From assembly GCA_032716605.1 (NCBI GenBank), contig CM064560.1, positions 17,351,324 to 17,415,323 of the forward strand: a stretch of DNA of 64,000 nt, in the 5' to 3' direction. Both the position numbers and the translations under genes were made by a program. The stretch comes from Paralithodes platypus. Its lineage: Eukaryota > Arthropoda > Malacostraca > Decapoda > Lithodidae. The notes beneath the pieces were generated by a model. That model saw nothing but the letters and a program-made list of their open reading frames with translations. It made no database searches and had not been told where the DNA came from. Positions 20,818-28,779 of this stretch are shown here, piece by piece. Every line of letters starts with the position of its first letter. Within the stretch, counting starts at the first letter, position 1.

Positions 20818-21010
20818 TCCCACTGTGCCTTCTTTTGTTTTTCTTTTTTTGGTAATATGTTTGTTTTACCTCAGGCCCAATTCCCACTTTCTTTCTTTTT
20901 TTTTTTTGGGGGGGGGGACTTAAGACAGAGCCATAATAGGGACAACACAACAGAAAACAATGAACACACAAAAACAAAATACAACTTCACACACATCTAC
21001 TGTAGGTCAT
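20818..21010. repeat. Dispersed repeat (GACAACACAACA type)
   Basis: TTAAGACAGAGCC, AGGGACAACACAAC and TTCACACACATCTA recur at 24195-24295 in the same order. The repeat holds T-rich and G-rich runs. Its class is unknown. Confidence 0.5.
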
Positions 21011-21040
21011 TTTGTAATTATGTGTTCTTATGTGTTCCAG

Positions 21041-21170
21041 TGGGCCGAGAAGCGCGCAACCAACAGCGGTAACCAGTTCTGTGTGTTCTTCCTCAAGTGT
21101 TGTCAGTGCTACCTATGGTGCTTCGAAAAGTTCCTCAAGTTCCTCAGCAGAAACGCGTACATTGAAATAG
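21041..21170 (+). CDS. SLC44A1: SLC44A1-like exon 6 of window (cysteine-rich loop)
   Basis: The exon follows the acceptor GTTCCAG and runs to ATA G|GTGAGG, leaving one base for the next exon. It encodes WAEKRATNSGNQ and then a cysteine-rich stretch, CVFFLKCCQCYLWCFEKFLK, followed by FLSRNAYIEI. A cysteine-rich segment with WCLEK..K.LN.NAY at this position is a family signature in SLC44. Exon 5 ends on a codon boundary, so the join is phase 0 and correct. Confidence 0.93.
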
Positions 21171-21218
21171 GTGAGGCATTAGCTTATTTATTGCTATTTG
21201 TTTACATTAATTTGTTTA

Positions 21219-21485
21219 TTAACCCTTTCAAGATACTGTTACGCATTATTTTTCTGTTTTCTGGCTATTATTAGACGGTTATATTTAGATTAGGAAGGGT
21301 GTAGGGTTAACTGAGATAGTCTTTACCATTTATTAGACGGTTATATTTAGATTAGGAAGGGTGTAGGGTTAACTGAGATAGTCTTTACCATTTTATTTCC
21401 CACAAATCTATCCTAAACTGTATAGAATCATCTAATTATAGCCAGAATAAACTATCAACATGGGTTGCAATCTTCAAAGGGTTAT
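21219..21485. mobile_element. F1 element with internal 61-bp duplication
   Basis: TTAACCCTTTCAAGATACTG at the left and CTTCAAAGGGTTAT at the right. TTAGACGGTTATATTTAGAT...AGTCTTTACCAT is duplicated in tandem (21270-21390). Confidence 0.7.
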
Positions 21486-21574
21486 ATTCGTCTGGTAACA
21501 ATACATTTTAGCACTATGTAGACTTGTAGAGGGACTGGCTTTTGTATCGGCACCAGTTTGAGTCTAGTAAACAA

Positions 21575-22015
21575 AGACAGCTATAATTGACCACTTGCGA
21601 GTTTCAGGCTATAAGGAAGTTGAAGCTGCAGACATCGAAAGTAAATAGAAATGCAATATTAGTGTAGGTTTCTGATGGATAAATGGTATGTTGAATTGGG
21701 TTTTATGTATTTATATATGTACTACGACCGTATTTTAGCTGGTAATGCTGCTAAATATCGATGTCTACAGCTCCAACTTCCTTATAGAACGAAATTCGCA
21801 AGTGGTCAATTCAGCTGACGGTAAATATCATGTTTTCATTTTGATTGTTTGGCTATTATAAAGATTTTGTTGCGAAATATGTTCCTAATTCTGAAAAAAT
21901 AGGTGTTTATATGAAGCAGGGCTATAGTAATTTCATATTTTCCAGTAAATATAAATAATTAGCTGCTAAGGGATTCAATTTACCATCGGCTGAAATAAAA
22001 CCGACTATAGTAATA
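21575..22015. mobile_element. M5-type element with a nested fold-back
   Basis: An inner inverted pair (AATTGACCACTTGCGAGTTT at 21586 with AATTCGCAAGTGGTCAATT near 21795) encloses TAAGGAAGTTGAAGCTG and its complement. It sits in M5-like sequence: TCAGCTGACGGTAAAT and ACCATCGGCTGAAATAAAAC + CGACTATAGT. Confidence 0.6.
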
Positions 22016-22130
22016 AGAGAGGATGGTAATGAGGATAATTTGTCCTTATAAAGACCCTCTTCCTTCCTTATAAAATCCTCATGCTATTTTCCCCCTCTAC
22101 CTTGACGTGCTTCGATGGATCCCTCCTCCC

Positions 22131-22342
22131 TATAGTCTATTCCCTGTAAGTAGGCGAGAAATCATGACCTCTATCCTCTGTAACTCAAAAAGGGCTAGAG
22201 CAAATTGGCTGTAAATTTTCCATATATTCCTTGACTGACTCTTCCCAAATGGTAGAAATATTAGCTCGATTACTTTAGTCGTTTTTTAGTTACAGAGGTT
22301 AGAGGTCATGATTTCTCTCCCAATTACAGCGTATAGACTATA
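22131..22342. mobile_element. Fold-back element with CTATAGTCTAT ends
   Basis: CTATAGTCTATTCCCTGTAA at the left and its complement ACAGCGTATAGACTATAG at the right. The arms pair over GAGAAATCATGACCTCTA and TAGAGGTCATGATTTCTC, and over CTCTGTAACT. Length is about 212 bp. Confidence 0.8.
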
Positions 22343-22754
22343 GTGACCTGATTCTAACCTACCCTAATTATATATCGCCCAATTTCATAGCTAAGCTGGG
22401 TTTTCGTGAGACCAATTTTGACTAATCCTGATAACAAACTTGACTTTTGGGTATTTTGGATGTTTTCACTAGGTTACAATTCAAGATTGAAGTCAAGCTT
22501 ACCGAAGATTGCTCCAGAGCTATCTTGACTGATCTTGACTTCTCGTTATGTAAACAAACTTCGTATTTATGTCCTGTCGGAGGCTTTTCTGGTGACATAA
22601 TATGATTCCATTATGTGAAATATATTTTTGTATGTGGCTTTATTGTAATATATAGATATTTGTTAGCATTAACATTAGTTGTTCGTTGCTACAGTGTGCA
22701 GGTTTCTGCAGTGTCGTTGGGTCTTACTGCATTGCAATAAACTATTCAGTTCAG
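22343..22754. other. Intron sequence, nothing recognised
   Basis: AT-rich. I see a weak internal symmetry (CAAGATTGAAGTCAAGCTT against GATCTTGACTTCTCG) but no coding frame or known repeat. Confidence 0.4.
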
Positions 22755-23094
22755 ATTTTGGGTTGAAGAGCTGGACAGAATAGGAGTGGAACTATGTTGA
22801 AAGGCGGGTGCCTCGCACTCGCCGCAAGGGAGGGGTTATGCACCGCCACCATTCGCTAAACACACTACAGTCCTCATGCTATTTTCTCCTTCTCACATGA
22901 TGTGCTATATACTGTAATGTTATTGCTAGAGCACCCCTTCCTTAACCCCCCCAGACATATTATATTAACTTACTTACGGGTTGGCAGAGCACCCGGTATT
23001 TCCCCCACAACAGTCTTTCTCACACTGAGGGACCGTTAGAAGTCGGAGGAATTTGGGGTTGCCATCAACCGACAGATTATGATCTAACTTGCCT

Positions 23095-23350
23095 AACTTA
23101 CTGAGCTCAAAATGACACAAAAGCGTCATATAACTTATTATTGAGCTATTTCACTATTTTCATATGACGCGACCGCGTCATTTGATACTTTTGGGCGAAA
23201 CCTTCATATGACGCGGTCGCGTCATATGAGATGGAGAGGGTTAACTGGTGGTATTCTGAGTACGAATCCCGGGAGGATCGTATACTTTCATTAGTTTATT
23301 CTAGTGCATTGGGGTTTGTAATGGAGGATTAATGTTAATAACGGGTGTTC
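23095..23350. repeat. GACGCG palindrome block followed by a SINE tail
   Basis: ATGACGCGACCGCGTCAT and, 41 bp later, ATGACGCGGTCGCGTCAT are each nearly palindromic and are reverse complements of each other. From 23245 a SINE segment follows (ACGAATCCCGGGAGGATCGT, TTTCATTAGTTTATTC), matching the + complement of 181-360. Confidence 0.65.
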
Positions 23351-23375
23351 CTTAATTTATATCTGTTCTCTTTAG

Positions 23376-23542
23376 CCATCTACGGGTACGGTTTCTGCAA
23401 GGCTGCCCAGAAGGCGTTTACCCTGTTGGTGAGTAACGCGTTGAGGGTGGCGGCCATCAACTCCGTGGGCACCTTTGTTCTCTTCCTGGCCAAGGCTGCC
23501 ATCGTCGCCGTCACTCTCGTCATCGGCTTCCAGTGGCTCAAG
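23376..23542 (+). CDS. SLC44A1: SLC44A1-like exon 7 of window
   Basis: The exon begins with two bases that complete an alanine codon after the acceptor CTCTTTAG and ends AAG|GTAACG. It encodes IYGYGFCKAAQKAF, the conserved LLVSNALRVAAINSVG motif, and a long hydrophobic stretch (TFVLFLAKAAIVAVTLVIGF), another membrane segment. NALRVA.IN.VG is one of the best signatures for the SLC44 family. A SINE-like tRNA tail lies just upstream (23245-23345). Confidence 0.94.
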
Positions 23543-23602
23543 GTAACGATAACAACACTTTATATTATAGTCGTGCTATATGTTTACACGATTTTGTGCA
23601 GC

Positions 23603-23852
23603 TTAAATGGTTCACTTTTTAGTCGATTATTTTATGTATTCATTATTTTTTCTAGTTTCCTCCCTAGACCTCCATCAAACTTTAAAAAAAAATCCATTAG
23701 ATCCCTCTTGTAGATTAATTTGCACATTTTTCGGTAGAAAAATGTCACGGCCAATGGCCGGTTCTTCCAAAATTACAGGCTCACTATCGTTCGCCAGGAA
23801 AAAAAAAAAGACACCTAAATAGCACGAAAGGTTTTAATATTGACAAAGAAAT
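23603..23852 (+). mobile_element. M3 element, 3'-truncated
   Basis: TTAAATGGTTCACTTTTTAG start and the M3 core to GAAAGGTTTTAATATTGACA, then M4 begins. Confidence 0.6.
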
Positions 23853-24172
23853 CGGTATCACACGAGAGCTTTTACATGTATACTTAACATCCAATCTATC
23901 TATCTATCTATCTATCTATCTGTCTATTTACTCAGGCACATTCCCCCTTTTCTTCTTTTTTTTGTTTTTGTTTTTTATCAGAGGGTGGTCGACTCGAGAC
24001 AGAAATATTCAAGGATCAACATTTTCTTGGCAACATTTCTGAGATATTTTGCACTGGTATCGGAAACTAGACTGACGATAGATGAATTTAGGTGACACAA
24101 TTATAAAAAAAAAGTTTAATACATAAGTTGCCAGACCAGTGTTGAGGGTAAAAGCGCTCGTGTGATACCGGC
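23852..24172. mobile_element. M4 element interrupted by a (GATA)n-linked repeat
   Basis: CGGTATCACACGAGAGCTTT at the left and AAAGCGCTCGTGTGATACCG at the right form the inverted ends. Between them lies an insertion with (ATCT)n at 23896-23922 and GGTGGTCGACTCGAGACAGA. Confidence 0.65.
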
Positions 24173-24175
24173 TCT

Positions 24176-24590
24176 ATCTATCTATATACTCAAGCTGGGG
24201 GTGGCCGACTCGAGACAGAGCCCGAACAGGGACAACACAACACAAGAACAAAAGAAACAAAAACTAAACACAAATTCACACACATCTAGGTCGCCCAGGA
24301 GAAGACCCAGAGACCAGGGATCACTAAGGGTACCCAGCTTTCACCCCATTTCTGTCAATATTAAGACTTTTCGTGTCATTTAGGTAGGTGTCGATTTTTT
24401 CCTGGCAAGCGATAGCGAGCCTGTAATGAGGCCAGTACATTTTTGCTATCAAAAAATGTACAAATTTATCCTGAAGAAAGGACTTGGTGGGTGTTTGTAT
24501 AAGCTTGATGGAGGTCTAGGGAGGACACAATTAAAAAATATAAATAAAACAATATATAAATAAGACAATAAATACGGTCACACACACAAC
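24176..24590 (-). mobile_element. Dispersed repeat, then M3 element reversed and 5'-truncated
   Basis: 24195-24300 is the GACAACACAACA repeat also seen at 20915-21005. From 24335 the M3 core (TCCTGGCAAGCGATAGCGAG, AAGCTTGATGGAGGTCTAGG) runs into AAATAAATACGG, where the 25-bp minisatellite begins. Confidence 0.6.
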
Positions 24591-24945
24591 ACAGTAATAC
24601 GGTCACACACACAACACAGTAATACGGTCACACACACAACACAGTACTACGGTCACACACACAAAACAGTAATACGGTCACACACACAACACAGTAATAC
24701 GGTCACACACACACAACACAGTAATACGGTCACACACACAACACAGTAATACGGTCACACACACAACACAGTAATACGGTCACACACAACACAGTACTAC
24801 GGTCACACACAACACAGTAATACGGTCACACACACAACACAGTAATACGGTCACACACACAACACAGTAATACGGTCACACACACAACACAGTAATACGG
24901 TCACACACACAACACAGTAATACGGTCACACACACAACACAGTAA
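24585..24945. repeat. 25-bp minisatellite, about 14 units
   Basis: The unit TACGGTCACACACACAACAC + AGTAA repeats with small indels in the CA run. Its first bases, AATACGGTC, continue the M3 end where other copies read AATACGCCCGTCC. Confidence 0.95.
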
Positions 24946-24947
24946 TT

Positions 24948-25494
24948 ATAGTCGGTTTAATTTTAGCTGATGGAAAATTGAAGCCCTCAGCAGCTGATGG
25001 AAAATTGAAGCCCTCAGCAGCTGATGGAAAATTGAAGCCCTCAGCAGCTGATGGAAAATTGAAGCCCTCAGCAGCTGATGGAAAATTGAAGCCCTCAGCA
25101 GCTGATGGAAAATTGAAGCCCTCAGCAGCTGATGGAAAATTGAAGCCCTCAGCAGCTGATGGAAAATTGAAGCCCTCAGCAGCTGATGGAAAATTGAAGC
25201 CCTCAGCAGCTGATAGAAAATTGAAGCCCTCAGCAGCTGATGGAAAATTGAAGCCCTCAGCAGCTGATGGAAAATTGAAGCCCTCAGCAGCTGATGGAAA
25301 ATTGAAGCCCTCAGCAGCTGATGGAAAATTGAAGCCCTCAGCAGCTGATAGAAAATTGAAGCCCTCAGCAGCTGACGGAAAATTGAAGCCCTCAGCAGCT
25401 GATGGAAAATTGAAGCCCTCAGCAGCTGATGGAAAATTGAAGCCCTCAGCAGCTGATGGAAAATTGAAGCCCTCAGCAGCTGATTTCTCGACAC
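24948..25494. repeat. 27-bp minisatellite (about 19 units) inside an M5 end
   Basis: The unit CTGATGGAAAATTGAAGCCC + TCAGCAG repeats. The left flank TATAGTCGGTTTAATTTTAG and the right flank GCAGCTGATTTCTCGACACTT match an ordinary M5 end (45530-45585 and its other terminus). One M5 segment was therefore amplified. The open frames in this array (about 200 codons, KPSAADGKL) are artefacts of the period. Confidence 0.93.
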
Positions 25495-25829
25495 TTAAGG
25501 GGAGGTTTCCACTTGAGGGATTTTTTTTCGAACTTCCTTCTCCCTCATGTTTAGCCCCATTGCTTTTGAGATTTTAAGATGTTTGCCCCATTAGTTTGGC
25601 GATATTAATAACTTTCGCCCCATTTCTGTCAATTTTAAGACCTTTCGTACCATTTAGGTTTCGATGTTTTCCTGGCGAGCGATAGCGAGCGTGTAACTTA
25701 GGAGGAATCGGCCTTCGGCCGGGACATTTTTCTACCGAAAAATTTACATATTTATCTTGAAAGGGGGTCTAGGGGATGTAATTTTAAGCTTGATGGAGGT
25801 CTAAGCAACACACTAGAAACCTCCCTTAA
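25495..25829 (-). mobile_element. M3 element, reversed, sharing TTAA with its neighbours
   Basis: TTAAGGGGAGGTTTCCACTT at the left and AAACCTCCCTTAA at the right. The right TTAA (25826-25829) is also the left TTAA of the following F1 element. Confidence 0.8.
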
Positions 25830-26042
25830 CCCCTTCTGTACTGGTGACGTCTTTTCAATTTAATTCTAGCTACATTTAGACAATTTTATGAAGCTTATTA
25901 AGGGTGTGTGGTAGCTAAAGGAATGAATTGAGATAGTCTTTAGCCTTTTAACTCCCTCAGACATCCTTCCTCGGCTGAATAATATCGTCTTATAGTTGCC
26001 AGCATATACTGAAAAGAATGTCACTGGTACAGAGAGGGTTAA
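25826..26042. mobile_element. F1 fold-back element
   Basis: TTAACCCCTTCTGTACTGGT to GTCACTGGTACAGAGAGGGT + TAA, 217 bp. The arms pair across a central AAGGAATGAATTGAGATAGT. Confidence 0.85.
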
Positions 26043-27480
26043 TGGAAAAATATGAATCCACTCTGTCTCTGTGTCGCATCAATGCAAAGTTTTCATAATT
26101 AACGACAGAGGCACAGATGGAGGGATAGAAACCGAAGAAGGGTAGTTTGGAGATGAGGGATTTGTGCCAGACTCTATCGAAGGCTTTCGATATGTCTAGC
26201 ACAATAGAAAGTTTCACCCAAGTCCCGAATGGAGGATGACCAAGAGTTAGTAAGATATGAAAGAAGATCACCAGTAGAGCGGCCCTTAACCCTTACAGTA
26301 CCAGCGACGGCTATAGCCGTCAGTAGATAATTAACTCCACAGTCCCAGCGACGGCTATAGCCGTCAGTAATGTACTTTCCTTGTAACTGCCTGTACAACC
26401 CTGTACCTGGTACCACGACCGTTTGAGCACTGCTGGCCCGATATGGCAACACTTCTCAGCTTATATAAGACCCACTGAAGGGTGGGGGAGCCAGTGTTGC
26501 CTCATCTCTTGAGGTGGAAAGGTGGTCTCTCCTGCCATTTTGGCCACATTGCCTGGGACTCGGGTGGGGGGGGGGGACTTTTATTACTGTATCCTACGGT
26601 ACTGGACGGGTTAAGGAAGCCATTCTGGCAATCTGAGAGTAAGTTATGGGAAGATAAATGCCAAAGAAATTTTGAAGTAAGAATAGTTTCAAAAAATTTA
26701 AATAATAATAATAATAATAATAATAATATTTATTCAGATATTCAGATATTTATTCAGATGCAAGATATGAGAGCAATGGGATGATAGTTGGAGGGATGAG
26801 AGCGGTCACCCTTCTTTGGGACAGGTTGAATGAGAGCGAACTTCCAGCAAGAAGGGAAGACGTTAGAGGAGAGACAGAGACGGAATAGTTTGCCTAGGCA
26901 GGCAGTCAGCATGGAAGCACAGTTTTTGAGTACAACAGGAGGAACACCATCCGGTCCGAATGCCTTCTTAGAATTAAGCCCAGAGAGGGTGAAAAGTACA
27001 TCCTTAGCAGAGATTATGATGTTAGGCATAAGTAGGAGAGAAGGGGGTGAAGAGGGAGGAATAGCACCGGAATCATCCAAGGTGGAGTTTTTAGTGAAAG
27101 TGTTAGCGAAGAGTTCAGTTTTGTCATAGGATGAAGTGACGGTAGTGCCGTCAGAGTGGAAAAGAGGAGGGAAAGACAAAGAAGACAAATTGTTGAAGAG
27201 GTTTTTGGCTAGATGCCAGAAGGCTTGGGAAGAGCAAGAGTTGGATTATTCAGTGCTTAAATTATTGATGAAAGAATGTTTGGCGAGTCGAAGAACAGAT
27301 TTGGCTTGATTCCGGGCAGAAACATAGGAAATATAAGATTCTTGAGTTTTAAGGCGTCGGTACCGTTTGAATGCTTCCTCCTTATTGCGGACAGCAGTAG
27401 AACAAGCGTGAGTAAACCAAGATTTGTATGCATTAGACTGAGAGAAAGAAAATGGAATTGAAGCAAAGGAGCCTTCACCG
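26040..27480 (-). pseudogene. CR1/Jockey-like LINE reverse transcriptase, interrupted by an F1L element
   Basis: On the minus strand, 26754-27188 encodes KKAFGPDGVPPVVLKNCA and FALIQPVPKKGDRSHPSNYH (RT block 1-2). 25990-26275 continues with VLDISKAFDRVWHKSLISKL. 27246-27480 carries the segment before the RT (ARNQAKSVLRLAKHSF). The F1L element at 26286-26614 and an (AAT)n tract at 26700 lie between. It is probably the same family as 11585-12250. Confidence 0.75.
26286..26614. mobile_element. F1L (329-bp long form of F1)
   Basis: TTAACCCTTACAGTACCAGC to GGTACTGGACGGGTTAA. It has the same length as, and reversed similarity to, 43770-44098 (ACCTGGTACCACGACC, GGCAACACTTCTCAG, CCATTTTGGCCACA). It contains GACGGCTATAGCCGTC twice. 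Confidence 0.8.
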
Positions 27481-27520
27481 TTTAACCTAATGATTGTGAC
27501 TGTAATATTCTGTGTTCCAG

Positions 27521-27613
27521 ACCAAAGACGAGATCGTGTACATCTGGGTGCCACTGTCAATATCCAGCTTTGTGGCATTCTTCATCGCTCACTGCTTCAT
27601 CTCCGTCTACGAG
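27521..27613 (+). CDS. SLC44A1: SLC44A1-like exon 8 of window
   Basis: This 93-bp phase-0 exon lies between the acceptor GTTCCAG and the donor GTCAGT. It encodes TKDEIVYIWVPLSI, then a membrane segment rich in F and A, then AHCFISVYE. The last block matches the SLC44 consensus (V)A(H/R).F(L/F)S(I/V)YE, which directly precedes the MVVDTLFLCF-like block encoded by the next exon. Confidence 0.93.
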
Positions 27614-27689
27614 GTCAGTAGCTTCATGGCAAGGTTTCATAGCACAGGGTGTCAAACCGGTGCAATTTTTGTTTGAAATTTGGATAAAT

Positions 27690-28102
27690 AATCTAATAAG
27701 GGAGATGGTGTGCCAGAAAACCCCCCTCTCCCCCCTTAAGGGAACCCACCTCGCTTTTTGTTTCTCTTTCTCTCCCTCTCTCTCTGGCTTGTATCCATTC
27801 GGCCTCATTCAGCCAACTGTTTCAAGACTTTTACCCCCATCCAGGTGTCAATATTTTCCTGGCGAGCGGTAGCGAGCCAGCATATACATATTTTTGTTTT
27901 GACAGCAAGCTAAAAATTTACATTTTTCGATAGAAAAATGTCTCCGGCGAAGTCGGATTTCTCCATACAATGCGAAAGAAATCGACACCTGAATGGGGAT
28001 AAACGTCCTAAAAGAGTTGGCTGAATGGGGCCGAATGGATACAAGCCAGGGAAAGAGAGAAAAGAAGAGAAAGATAAAAAGAGCCGGTGACCCCCCCCTT
28101 AA
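27690..28102 (+). mobile_element. M3 end fragment followed by M3' element, next to exon 9
   Basis: 27690-27735 is the right end of an M3 (CCAGAAAACC, CTCTCCCC). Its TTAA at 27736-27739 also starts an M3' element, TTAAGGGAACCCACCTCGCT, which ends GGTGACCCCCCCCTTAA at 28099-28102. The core has CCTGGCGAGCGGTAGCGAGC. The exon 9 acceptor follows within 30 bp. Confidence 0.75.
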
Positions 28103-28131
28103 AGTTGACTGTTGTGGTTCCTTCCCCGCAG

Positions 28132-28224
28132 ATGACGATTGACACGTTGTTCCTGTGTTTCTGTGAGGACTGTGAGAGAAACGACGGCCTGGCCAAACCT
28201 TACTTCATGAGCAGAGGACTTATG
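28132..28224 (+). CDS. SLC44A1: SLC44A1-like exon 9 of window
   Basis: This 93-bp phase-0 exon follows the acceptor TTCCCCGCAG and ends ATG|GTAATG. It encodes [19 protein letters not shown] and then [12 protein letters not shown], the conserved SLC44 block in which DTLFLCF..D...NDG is followed by a YFM..(L) motif. The intron before it is only 518 bp, and most of that is an M3' miniature element whose TTAA end lies 29 bp from the exon. Confidence 0.94.
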
Positions 28225-28292
28225 GTAATGTAGAACACACTTAATACCATTTTCAATTCATTCTGAATTATATTAGACGATTTTGATCAGGT

Positions 28293-28506
28293 TTAACCTT
28301 TCTGTAGCGGCGACGTCCTATTGACTTTATTCTGTCTACTATTTTATTATTATATTCAGTTTCCAAAGGGCCTCCAGCAATGAATAGGCTTGGAACTATC
28401 TCGCTTAACCCTATTTACTAGCACAGATCCTTCTTAAACTGCACAACATCCTTTTAATATAGCTTGAATAAAATGAAGAACACATCACTGGTACAGATGG
28501 GGTTAA
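28293..28506. mobile_element. F1 fold-back element
   Basis: TTAACCTTTCTGTAGCGGCG to ATCACTGGTACAGATGGGGT + TAA, 214 bp. Confidence 0.8.
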
Positions 28507-28559
28507 TTAAAGCATCAAAGTGGGCAAAACTATCTTAATTAAATATTAGACTCCAACTG

Positions 28560-28745
28560 GAACCTTATTATTATTTTGATATGTGTATGAAGGAGACAAA
28601 AGCAGGTTGTCTGTAACGAATGTCTTGTCCCAAACCAAAAGAGTGACAGAGCCAAATTCAAGGGTTTATGACAGATATTATAATCGAACGAAAAAATCAC
28701 GGATGTCTGATGTAGATATACCGCACAAGTGACGAAATGCAGCCT
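28560..28745 (-). mobile_element. CR1/Jockey-like LINE 3' fragment
   Basis: GGAGACAAAAGCAGGTTGTC and AAAAGAGTGACAGAGCCAAA match the 3' UTR of the family at 11585-12250. Confidence 0.55.
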
Positions 28746-28779
28746 TCTGAACATTTAGGCTTGCAAGTGAGAATGTAGG

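Noticed and set aside
24946..25577. Open frames of 182 and 199 codons (KPSAADGKL repeats)
   Set aside because: These are artefacts of the 27-bp minisatellite inside an M5 element.
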